Assembly: GCA_034522055.1 (NCBI GenBank)
Contig: JAXHLS010000002.1
Span: 434,001-498,000 of the forward strand
From: Gammaproteobacteria bacterium
GTDB taxonomy: Bacteria; Pseudomonadota; Gammaproteobacteria; JAABTG01
Direction: 5' to 3'
Length of the DNA: 64,000 bases
Position 1 is the stretch's first letter. Each line of letters begins with the position of its first letter. Below the pieces are notes generated by a model. That model had not been told where the DNA came from. It saw only the letters and a program-made list of their open reading frames with translations, and made no database searches. This document shows, piece after piece, positions 1 through 7,276 of this stretch. A program made the position numbers and the translations under genes.

Positions 1-2
1 CG

Positions 3-938
3 GCCCCCGAGGCCCGCAGCGTGGCCATCCTCGGGGGTGGCAACACCGCGATGGACATGGCCCGAGTGATGCGCCGCACCGGCACCAAGGAGGTCCACGT
101 CATCACCCACAAGGCCATCCCGGGGCCGGGCGTTCCCGCCGCCGATACCATGCCGGCCATCGAACGGGAGGTGCGCCAGGCCATCGAGGAGGGGGTGGTG
201 GTCCACGAGCATCGCGGCGTCCACCGCCTCATCCTGCGGGGCCAGAAGGTCATCGGCGTGGAGATCGTCCACATGAAAAAGATGATCCAGGAGAACGGAC
301 GCCTGAAACGCATCGCCTTCGAGGGCACGGAGACGGTGCTCCATGTGGACCAGGTGATCCCGGCGGTAGGCCAGGTGGTGGAACGCCACGGCCTGGGAAC
401 CATCCTGCCCAAGGGCCGCGACTACCTGCAGGCCGACGACCTCGGCCGGGTGTTCCAGCATCCAAAGCTCTACACCGGCGGTGACGCTCGCGGCGACCGT
501 GGCACCGTCGCCGAGGCGGTAGGCGACGGGCGCCGTGCCGCCGCGGCCATGCACGCGGATCTGAACGGCGTTGAGCTCGTACCCGAGGTCAAATCACAGC
601 CCATCGGCATCGAGCAGCTGAACCTCAACTATTTCGAGCACGCCCCGGCGCCCGAGGAAAAGGTATTACCGGTGGAGGAGCGAGGCGAGACAGAGGAAAT
701 CGAGGGTGGCATCACGGCCCGCCAGGCGGCCGCCGAGGCGGTGCGTTGCTTCTCCTGCGGCAACTGTTTCGCCTGCGACAACTGCTGGACCCTGTGCCCC
801 GACAACTCGGTGCTGAAGACCCGCGACGTGGCCACCGACGGCACCCACTACGTCTTCGACTACGACTACTGCAAGGGCTGCGGCATGTGCGCCAACGAAT
901 GCCCCTGCGGCTTCATCGAGATGGTGGTGGAGGCGTAA
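3..938 (+). CDS. GltD-like NAD(P)/FAD oxidoreductase with C-terminal 2[4Fe-4S] ferredoxin domain (5' end outside window)
   Basis: C-terminal part of a flavin-dependent pyridine-nucleotide oxidoreductase related to the small subunit of glutamate synthase. The frame is open to the window edge, so the true start lies upstream. A second dinucleotide-binding motif, GGGNTAMD, opens the visible part. The end carries a cysteine array (CFSCGNCFACDNCW...CP) and a classical ferredoxin motif (CKGCGMCANECPCG), enough for two clusters. This layout occurs in DsrL and in the GltD-like partner of 2-oxoacid:ferredoxin oxidoreductases. No dsr genes follow, and the last motif looks like the delta-subunit ferredoxin of pyruvate synthases, so I favour the second; the genes that would decide are off the window. 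Convergent with metA. Confidence 0.8.
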   Translation, partial: APEARSVAILGGGNTAMDMARVMRRTGTKEVHVITHKAIPGPGVPAADTMPAIEREVRQAIEEGVVVHEHRGVHRLILRGQKVIGVEIVHMKKMIQENGRLKRIAFEGTETVLHVDQVIPAVGQVVERHGLGTILPKGRDYLQADDLGRVFQHPKLYTGGDARGDRGTVAEAVGDGRRAAAAMHADLNGVELVPEVKSQPIGIEQLNLNYFEHAPAPEEKVLPVEERGETEEIEGGITARQAAAEAVRCFSCGNCFACDNCWTLCPDNSVLKTRDVATDGTHYVFDYDYCKGCGMCANECPCGFIEMVVEA

Positions 939-983
939 TAAGCCTTTGGGACCGGTCTGCGCCGCAAACCGCAACGGCCCATC

Positions 984-2063
984 TCAGCGCTTTCCCAATC
1001 CCAACCCCAGGGGATCCGCCGGGTCCACGTTCTGCATGAACGGCAGGCCGCGCTCGTTGTTGGTGATCTGGTAGACCTTGCCCATCCAGTTGTTCACCAC
1101 CGCCTCGGCGGTGTCATGCCAGGTATTGTGGAGATCACGTGTGATCACCGCCTCGGGGAACTCCGGCAGCACCAGGCCCTTGTCCAGGGCCGTGTCCACC
1201 CGGTGCCGAAACTCGTCGAGCACCGCCTGGTCCCGCAGGCTGAGGTAGGTATCCGGAAAGGGCGGATAGTCTCCGCGCTCGGCGCGGGCGTAGCGCACCA
1301 CCTCCCGCTTGTACTCCTTCAGCAGGCTGATGGAGTCATACTCGGGATGGCCCTGGAAGAACACCACCCGGAAGCCGTCCTCGCTCACCGCCAGATGCAC
1401 CCCCGCCTCGGGACTCTCCGCCAGCACGTGCAAGCCGGCGGCCTCGAACTGCTCGCGGCTGACGTCGTTGAATCGTGAATGGGGGACATTGAACAGGGTG
1501 TTCACGTCACTCACCAGGGGGTGGCGGCGATCCACCAGGTGATGGGGGTACACTCCCCAGATCTTCCGTCCCATGGGGCGCCGGTGCTGGCCATAGCGGA
1601 ACTCCATCACGGCGTGGGTGGCGAGACAGGAGCACAGCACCGAGGTCACGTTGTCGAAGGCCCAGTCCATCACCTCGATGAGGGGCGCCCAGAAGGGCTG
1701 CGCCGAGAGTTCCCGCCCGGCCACGTTGGCACCGGTGATGATGAGGGCATCCAGCCCGTCTTCCCGCAGCTGCTCGAAGGTGTCGTAGTAGGCCTCGATG
1801 TGATGCTGGGCCTTCTCGCTGCGGGGCAGCTCGGGCAGGGTGAAGGGGTGCAGGTAGAACTGGGCGATCTGGTTGCTCTCCCCCACCAGGCGGAAGAACT
1901 GCCGCTCGGTGGCCGCCAGGGCAGCGTCCGGCATCATGTTCAGCAGGCCGATGTGCAATTCCCGGATGTCCTGGTGGGCGGCCCGATAGGGCGTAAGGAC
2001 ATTGTGCCCGTCCTGGCGCAGGCGCTCGAAGGTGGGCAGGGCATTGTGGGCGACTATGGGCAT
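984..2063 (-). CDS. metA: Homoserine O-acyltransferase (MetA family)
   Basis: Acylates homoserine with succinyl- or acetyl-CoA, the first committed step of methionine synthesis in the cytoplasm. The 359 residues have the MetA glutamine-amidotransferase-like fold: the oxyanion-region motif TGANV (about residue 110), the nucleophile elbow CSCLATHA with probable catalytic Cys146, and FFQGHPEYD with His239 and Glu241 completing the triad. It is slightly longer than E. coli MetA. It starts 40 bp after the upstream ATPase gene on the same strand, so the two are probably cotranscribed. No SAM-responsive leader fits in that gap. Acyl-donor specificity cannot be read safely from the sequence. Confidence 0.93.
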   Translation of the reverse strand: MPIVAHNALPTFERLRQDGHNVLTPYRAAHQDIRELHIGLLNMMPDAALAATERQFFRLVGESNQIAQFYLHPFTLPELPRSEKAQHHIEAYYDTFEQLREDGLDALIITGANVAGRELSAQPFWAPLIEVMDWAFDNVTSVLCSCLATHAVMEFRYGQHRRPMGRKIWGVYPHHLVDRRHPLVSDVNTLFNVPHSRFNDVSREQFEAAGLHVLAESPEAGVHLAVSEDGFRVVFFQGHPEYDSISLLKEYKREVVRYARAERGDYPPFPDTYLSLRDQAVLDEFRHRVDTALDKGLVLPEFPEAVITRDLHNTWHDTAEAVVNNWMGKVYQITNNERGLPFMQNVDPADPLGLGLGKR

Positions 2064-2102
2064 GGCCGATGCTCCGCAGGAAGGGTGGCGGGGGACACGT
2101 AT

Positions 2103-2948
2103 TCAGGTCTCCCGCGCGATGGCCGCTTCCACCAGCCGGTTGAAGTCATGCTCGTCTCGCACCGCTGCCACCTCGGCGCTGGACACGGTATAGCCGAACT
2201 GGGCCGCGATGGCCTCGTAGCGCGGGATGCGGGCTCGGAACAGGCGGGGAAAGACCCAGCGGGTGAAATCATCCGGGTCGATAAGGGCCACATACTCCAG
2301 GTTATGCTCGCTCATGTAGGCCTCGAGCTGCTCGTCCAGGAAGGTGTCGCGATAATAGAGGGGCTTGGGGTCGCGGCTGGCCCGTTCCATCAGGGCCTGC
2401 TCGTCATCGGCCGAGGCACGGATGTAGAGGAACAGGGTGTGCTCCGACAGCAGCCGGTAGGTCGGCTCGTCCTCCAGCTCACACAGGCTGCCGCCCACGT
2501 CGTTGATGAAATGGTCGTAGCCGTAGATCTCCCGCGCCTTGCTCATAAACTCCGGCACGTCCCCGAGGGCCGCGATCTCGGCCTCCCGGTGCAAGCGCTG
2601 GCGACGCACGAACTCCGTGAGAGGCAGCCCGCCCTTCTCCGGGTCCCCTAGCTTGCCGAGGAAACTGGACAAGGGGGCCAGGTTGTCCACGGTGATGTTG
2701 TTGCGGATCTCCACCGAGTCGGAGCGCAGCAGGTCCCGCAGGAAGGGGACCTGCATAGCCTGCTTCTTCACCTGGTCGAGGATGGCCTCGTCGAGATAAC
2801 GGGTGCCGATGCGGTAGTCGACGGAATAATGGAACCAGTGATGGCGCCGCAGCATGGAGGACAGGCGGGTCTTGCCCACCCCCGACATGCCCATGAGGGT
2901 GATGGACTTGTGGGGCCAGGAGCGGTATTGGTCGACGGTCGGTTTCAC
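2103..2948 (-). CDS. P-loop ATPase/kinase of unknown substrate, upstream of metA
   Basis: About 281 residues with a Walker A motif GMSGVGKT very near the N-terminus and a shikimate-kinase-like beginning. No methionine lies between the upstream part of the frame and LMGMSG, so I chose the GTG at 2948, which leaves a natural 18-residue lead-in; a start at the ATG just before the P-loop would be tight. No signal peptide or membrane segment is seen. It shares its strand and a 40-bp gap with metA, which suggests cotranscription, but the substrate is unknown and a link to methionine synthesis would be inference from position only. Confidence 0.7.
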   Translation of the reverse strand: MKPTVDQYRSWPHKSITLMGMSGVGKTRLSSMLRRHHWFHYSVDYRIGTRYLDEAILDQVKKQAMQVPFLRDLLRSDSVEIRNNITVDNLAPLSSFLGKLGDPEKGGLPLTEFVRRQRLHREAEIAALGDVPEFMSKAREIYGYDHFINDVGGSLCELEDEPTYRLLSEHTLFLYIRASADDEQALMERASRDPKPLYYRDTFLDEQLEAYMSEHNLEYVALIDPDDFTRWVFPRLFRARIPRYEAIAAQFGYTVSSAEVAAVRDEHDFNRLVEAAIARET

Positions 2949-3053
2949 TTGGGACGGGCTCGGGGCGCGAAAAGTGACGCAACATAACCAAAACCCCAAC
3001 GAAGCTCCAGCCCCGCGGCCCCCGGCCCATCCCTCCGAGGCTCGCCCCACACC

Positions 3054-3078
3054 GAAACGGTGTCAGGAACTGTTTCCG
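3054..3078. repeat. REP-type palindrome, RAYT-associated family (copy 1)
   Basis: Imperfect palindrome with half-sites GAAACGG and CTGTTTCC around TGTCAGGAA. It matches the palindromes at 6731-6754 and 7183-7206 that flank the transposase relic. Confidence 0.6.
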
Positions 3079-3093
3079 TTCAACCCCCCTTTC

Positions 3094-3500
3094 AACCACG
3101 AAACACGCGAAATGAACGAAAGGGTCCTGGCGGGCAGATCAGGCAAGGGCGAGGGCCTGGAAGAACCCGGGCGGCCGGGGTGCGAGACCCCCCTCCCTCT
3201 CACCTCTTTATCCAATCCAGAATCTTTTTCAACTACGAAATACGCGAAAGACGCGAAGGTTAACCACGAAACACACGAAATATCACGAAAGATCGGGAAC
3301 GACATAATGGGTGCCGGATGCGGCCCTGCCCTGGCCAGTCCTATACCATGCGGCATGGGAATGTGGCCGCGATGGCTCCAGGCTTGCACGGTGACGGCAG
3401 GCCCCTGATCACCCATTACATTTCGCGCCTTTCGCGTCTTTCGTAGTTACCGTTTAAGTTTATCTTTTGTGTCTTTCGCGTGTTTCGTGGTTTGCGTTTT
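3094..3500. repeat. Cluster of TTTCG-rich dispersed repeats (AACCACGAAAnACnCGAAA family)
   Basis: At least four inverted and direct copies of a roughly 25-bp repeat built from CGAAA/TTTCG words (about 3094-3120, 3230-3256, 3262-3292 and 3420-3500). Related single copies lie near 7236-7262, 11523-11551 and 52280-52315. No gene was found in this stretch between the ATPase gene and the lipase. Confidence 0.65.
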
Positions 3501-3514
3501 TGCTTTCAGCCGTC

Positions 3515-3594
3515 TGTCGGGCTGAAGCCCGACCTACACCCCCCCCCACGGCGCGTTCCTTCGGCACGGATGTGGGTCGGGATTCATCCCGACA
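3515..3594. repeat. Pair of GTAG-headed REP palindromes
   Basis: Two stem-loops, 3515-3538 (GTCGGGCTGAAGCCCGAC) and 3572-3594 (GTCGGGATTCATCCCGAC), about 35 bp apart. The same pair with a similar spacer occurs at 33349-33430. The outer head GTAGGTCGG resembles the GTAG-type REPs described in Stenotrophomonas. The second palindrome overlaps the end of the lipase gene. Confidence 0.75.
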
Positions 3595-6019
3595 TCGAGG
3601 CGGCGGGCTCCCAGTGGGCGGCGAGGAGGGTGGCGGTGTCCTGGGGGTGTTCGCGGACGGCCTGGTGCCAGGTGTCGATGCCGGGGTCGTCGGCCACGAA
3701 CTGGTTCATGGCCTGGATGAGCAGGGCCACCTGGGTGTCCACCAGGGTGTCGCCGGCGGCGGTGGTGAAGCGCTCGATGCGCTGGGTGTCGTCCCGAAAC
3801 CACGCGGCGACGGTGAGGGAAGCGTCGTCCCCGGGGCCCTGGATGACGAGGTCGTCCCCGGCCCGGGCGAAGGCGAGGTGGTACCGGCGCATCGTGGAAA
3901 AGCGCACGGTGTCGTCGCCGGCGCTGTCCGCGATGCGGTCGTGACCGGTGGGGAAGCCCAGCATGCCGAGGGCCAGGGTCTCGTCCCACAGGTAGACGTC
4001 GTCGCCGGGCCCGCCCTCCAGGCGGTCGTCGCCCCAGCCGGCCACCAGGGTGTCGTCGCCGTCGCCATCGCTGTCCGCCACCACATCGCCGGGACGCGCG
4101 AAGTAGATGTCCCGACCCCGACCGCCCCGCAGCACGTTGGAGCCCGGGCCCGCCGCCGGATCATGGCCGCCGAGGAGAATATCGTCGCCCGCCCCACCCG
4201 CCAGCACGTCATTACCCGGGCCACCGTAGAGGCGATCCGCACCCTGCCCCCCCTCCAGCCGATCATCCCCCTTACCGCCGTGGACGCTGTCACCGCCACC
4301 GCCGCCGTAGAGATGATCCTCAGCACGCCCACCCATGAGGATATCGCCGCCCTCGCCCCCGAACACGAAACGCCGCGGCAACGCCGTCGCCGCCGCCAGC
4401 CGGGTCGCGGGATCCGAGCCGCCCCCGGCCTCGGGGAAGTCCAGGAACGTGATCCCGGTGTCGTTCGCCCCACCCTCCGTATTGCGAGCCAGCAGCGTCG
4501 ACAGGTACAGGGCCCGATCTTCGAGGTAATGGGCACTCAGGGCCCCGCTGCCGGTGGCCGGATCGTAGAGGTCCAGCCCGCCGCCGGTGTTATGGGCGGC
4601 ATACACGTCGTCCTGGTTGAGCACCACGAAGGGGGCGAGATTGACCAGGGCGTAGCGAAAGGCCAGGCTGTGGCGGGCATTGGCAACCAGCTGGGCCGGT
4701 TCGTCGTAGGCCGACAGCGCCATCACCACGCCGTTGCCGTCGGACACGGCCTGCTGATAGGCGGCCGCATCCCGCACCGCCACGACGCCCTCGAACAGGG
4801 CCTCGCGATGGTCGATCGCCGGCAGTGTCCCGCCCACCTGGAACAGGCGCCCGAGGGTATAAACGAGACGCTCCAGGGTCTCGTCCGCCGCCACGGCGCC
4901 CGCCCGGAACAGCCCTTCCAAACCCTCCAGGGTGTCTTCGGGGGCGCCCCCGGCCGATGGCGAAGAGAGCTGGACGAAGAGGTCGTACACCGCCAGGCTG
5001 TCCGTCACCTGCGACACGCCATGACCCAGGGTATTGCCGTACCACGGGGTCTGCTCGATGTGCACGGGCACGCGCACACCGGGCTGCACCAGACCCCATT
5101 CCTCGTCCATGGCGACCACCTCGGGCATGGCCTCGCCGAAGACATTGACGATGCGACGATCATCGAAATGAGGAGCGCCACCCAGCAGGCCGAAGAGGTT
5201 GCGGATGTTGGTCGCGGCCATACCACCGGGGTTTGGGGTGATGGCGGCGACATGGCCCGCGCCATTGACCGTCAGGGCCTCGGCCCCGGTCCCGGGAAAC
5301 AACCGCGTGAAGGCACTGGCCAGGTGCCCCCCCAAGCTGTGGCCGGTGACGGCCGGCCCGGCCCCGATCGCGAGCCCCAGGCCCGTGGCGCGCTCGTCGC
5401 CGAAGAGTTCATCGGAGTCCTCGAGATCCAGCTTCCGCACTATTCCAAAAGGCTCGTCAATAACCACATCTTCCCGCGCCCGCAGCTGGGCCAGGTAGGC
5501 CTCCGCCGCCAGGCCCACGGCAGGCACGAACTGGCCTACCCGCGCCAGCTGATAGTCCGTCGTCTCCGCCGCCAGGGTCTCCAGACGAGCGGCCCGGTAC
5601 ACCCCGGCGTGGCTGATCCGCTGCCAGTGATTGTAGAGATCCACGATCTGCTCGATGGCCAGACCGTCGCTGACGATATCGCCGATATTCGTGCGCATAT
5701 CATCGGAAAAAAGTCCCTCCGTGCCCCGCAGGGCGAGGACGTGCTCGCCCGTGCCGTTACCCAGGTTATCAAGACGTTCGAACAGGGTGCCCGAATAGCC
5801 GGACCCGGTATTGGGCTGGTGGTCGATGACGCGCCAGCGTCTCGTGAAGGCCTCGGCCTGGGTGGGTGAAAACCCAAGATCCGGATCATTCGGCTCGCCA
5901 GCGGCATTGCCGATGCGTTGGAGGGCATCGCGAACCCGCAACCGCGTATCAGCACCACGAAGATCCGCATACGCTGCTTCAGAAAGCAGCGCCAGTTCAA
6001 AGACGTTCTTGGTTCTCAT
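3584..6019 (-). CDS. RTX-repeat lipase, probably type I secreted
   Basis: 811-residue probable extracellular lipase. The N-terminal alpha/beta-hydrolase domain has the LRGTEG oxyanion region (about 98-103) and the nucleophile elbow GHSLGG with Ser228. Roughly residues 555-660 hold glycine/aspartate nonapeptide repeats (GGxGxDxLx type), which bind calcium outside the cell and are typical of type I secretion substrates. There is no Sec signal peptide, as expected. A good GGAGG ribosome site precedes the ATG, 3 bp after the stop of the membrane-protein gene upstream, so the two form an operon. No ABC/HlyD exporter is nearby. The last residues (SMSG) and the stop codon are encoded by the arm of a REP palindrome, so the C-terminus was probably altered by repeat insertion. 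Confidence 0.85.
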   Translation of the reverse strand: MRTKNVFELALLSEAAYADLRGADTRLRVRDALQRIGNAAGEPNDPDLGFSPTQAEAFTRRWRVIDHQPNTGSGYSGTLFERLDNLGNGTGEHVLALRGTEGLFSDDMRTNIGDIVSDGLAIEQIVDLYNHWQRISHAGVYRAARLETLAAETTDYQLARVGQFVPAVGLAAEAYLAQLRAREDVVIDEPFGIVRKLDLEDSDELFGDERATGLGLAIGAGPAVTGHSLGGHLASAFTRLFPGTGAEALTVNGAGHVAAITPNPGGMAATNIRNLFGLLGGAPHFDDRRIVNVFGEAMPEVVAMDEEWGLVQPGVRVPVHIEQTPWYGNTLGHGVSQVTDSLAVYDLFVQLSSPSAGGAPEDTLEGLEGLFRAGAVAADETLERLVYTLGRLFQVGGTLPAIDHREALFEGVVAVRDAAAYQQAVSDGNGVVMALSAYDEPAQLVANARHSLAFRYALVNLAPFVVLNQDDVYAAHNTGGGLDLYDPATGSGALSAHYLEDRALYLSTLLARNTEGGANDTGITFLDFPEAGGGSDPATRLAAATALPRRFVFGGEGGDILMGGRAEDHLYGGGGGDSVHGGKGDDRLEGGQGADRLYGGPGNDVLAGGAGDDILLGGHDPAAGPGSNVLRGGRGRDIYFARPGDVVADSDGDGDDTLVAGWGDDRLEGGPGDDVYLWDETLALGMLGFPTGHDRIADSAGDDTVRFSTMRRYHLAFARAGDDLVIQGPGDDASLTVAAWFRDDTQRIERFTTAAGDTLVDTQVALLIQAMNQFVADDPGIDTWHQAVREHPQDTATLLAAHWEPAASMSG

Positions 6020-6022
6020 TCC

Positions 6023-6718
6023 TTATCCTCCTTGCTCAACGAATTCCTTCTGAAATTTTGAGAACGCGATTCGACTCCGCACATCACTTTCACATGAATC
6101 CGGCCCCACCCTTAGATAGGCAAAGGCCGGCAACCGCACGATAGAACGGTAATCCACATAACGCGCCATTACCTCGCCCGTTTCGCCGTCAACGATCTCT
6201 TCCTCCCACCGGTACACATGAAACCAGCCCCGCGTCTCCTCGCTGAGGGCGATGAAACGCTGGTTTAACCAATAGCCTTTCGTTCCATCCGGCCGAGTAA
6301 GGCGGGTGGTAATCAGCTTGCCACCTGCCCAGAAGTCCGCCACGAGTTGGGCACCGTCCGGAAACATGTAGAAACGCTTCTCGCCGTTGCCTGCGGTGGG
6401 CTTGGTTTTCTGCAGGTACTCCTCCGGCAACGCATCCCGCACCAGGGTCTCCCACACCCCGGGGTTCTCCGCCCGCCACTGGTCGATGGTCTTGTACACC
6501 CGGAACCCCGCATCGCCGAAACGGCACTGCCAGGCATGCAGGGCCACCGACGGTAGGTGATCCTGGAACACCAGGAAATACACCACCAGGGCCGCCGGCA
6601 GGCCCCACTTCCAGCCCGCAACACCCCGGCGCCGCGCCGCCCGCGCCGCCAGTCCTGCCGCGGCCAGGGCGATAAGGCCGTAGATCAGCAGCGCACCGAG
6701 AACCAGCAGGCCCATCAT
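6023..6718 (-). CDS. Hypothetical membrane protein cotranscribed with the RTX lipase
   Basis: About 231 residues from the ATG at 6718; a longer frame reaches 6772 but reads through a REP palindrome, so I prefer the start that opens directly into a membrane segment. Two hydrophobic segments (about residues 1-25 and 38-56) are followed by a soluble domain rich in Trp and Tyr. Only 3 bp separate its stop from the lipase ATG. A role in lipase folding, export or immunity is possible from context only; I do not recognise the family. Confidence 0.6.
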   Translation of the reverse strand: MMGLLVLGALLIYGLIALAAAGLAARAARRRGVAGWKWGLPAALVVYFLVFQDHLPSVALHAWQCRFGDAGFRVYKTIDQWRAENPGVWETLVRDALPEEYLQKTKPTAGNGEKRFYMFPDGAQLVADFWAGGKLITTRLTRPDGTKGYWLNQRFIALSEETRGWFHVYRWEEEIVDGETGEVMARYVDYRSIVRLPAFAYLRVGPDSCESDVRSRIAFSKFQKEFVEQGG

Positions 6719-6730
6719 GGTGCCGACCCC

Positions 6731-6754
6731 GAAAACGGTGTCAGGAACCGTTTC
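6731..6754. repeat. REP palindrome, RAYT-associated family (copy 2)
   Basis: Near-perfect palindrome: GAAAACGGT, then GTCAGG, then AACCGTTTC. It abuts the truncated 3' end of the transposase relic and the 5' end of the membrane-protein gene. Confidence 0.7.
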
Positions 6755-7113
6755 ATTCGAGGAGATGGGCATCGGCCTGGATCGGGAATGACTTGAAGAG
6801 CCCCTGTTTGGGAGAGATGACCGTTGCCGGTGGTCTCATGGGCGGCATGCCAGCGCTGGGTGTGGGTCAGCGTGAGCAGGCGCATGAACTGGGAAAGGTC
6901 GCCGTCGCGACGAGGCCACAGCACGAGGTGCCAGTGATTGGGCATGAGGCACCATGCCAGGATGCGCATGGGGATACGATCGCAGGTTTTCGCCATCACC
7001 GTCTCGAAGGCGATGTAATCGGCTACCCGCTGGAATATCGGCCGGCGTCCGTTGGCCCGGTTGAGAACATGATAGGCGAGCCCGCCCCTGGCAATCCGCT
7101 GCGCCCGCCCCAT
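6753..7113 (-). pseudogene. REP-associated tyrosine transposase (RAYT), frameshifted and truncated
   Basis: Remnant of an IS200-like Y1 single-strand transposase of the REP-associated type. The N-terminal part (MGRAQRIARGG...YHVLNRANGR) and the metal-binding HUH-type motif MPNHWHLV are intact. After GNGH near position 6795 a frameshift moves the family's GxFKSFPIQ motif into another frame, which ends at a stop at 6753-6755. Everything beyond, including the catalytic-tyrosine region, is missing; intact members run to about 200 residues or more. Palindromes of one family flank it in inverted orientation (6731-6754 and 7183-7206), the expected layout of a RAYT with its own REPs. Inactive as it stands. 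Confidence 0.82.
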
Positions 7114-7182
7114 GGCTGCGCCCTCCCTGGTTACAGTGCATGGAAGTGTAGTGAATGAGCGAACGGCGGGACAAGTACAGCC

Positions 7183-7206
7183 CGAAAACGGTTCCTGACA
7201 ACGTTA
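7183..7206. repeat. REP palindrome, RAYT-associated family (copy 3)
   Basis: Inverted copy (CGAAAACGGTTCCTGACA...) of the palindrome at 6731-6754, lying about 70 bp upstream of the transposase relic's start. Confidence 0.65.
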
Positions 7207-7276
7207 TTAGCCTTAGAGATAGCGAGCGCTCTTTTTCGAATCTTTCGTGTGTTTCGTGGTTTCCTGCTTTTCCCGG

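Noticed and set aside
3-938. DsrL of a dsr operon
   Set aside because: The domain layout would allow it, but the gene that follows is metA on the other strand, not dsrJ or other dsr genes, and the last cluster motif looks like a 2-oxoacid oxidoreductase ferredoxin.
666-974. Antisense reading frame over the ferredoxin-like end of the first gene
   Set aside because: Its composition follows the codon positions of the sense gene; the sense frame has clear iron-sulfur motifs.
3467-5869. 800-residue open frame on the plus strand across the lipase
   Set aside because: It is the shadow of the RTX lipase in GC-rich sequence; no family motif, whereas the minus strand has GHSLGG and RTX repeats.
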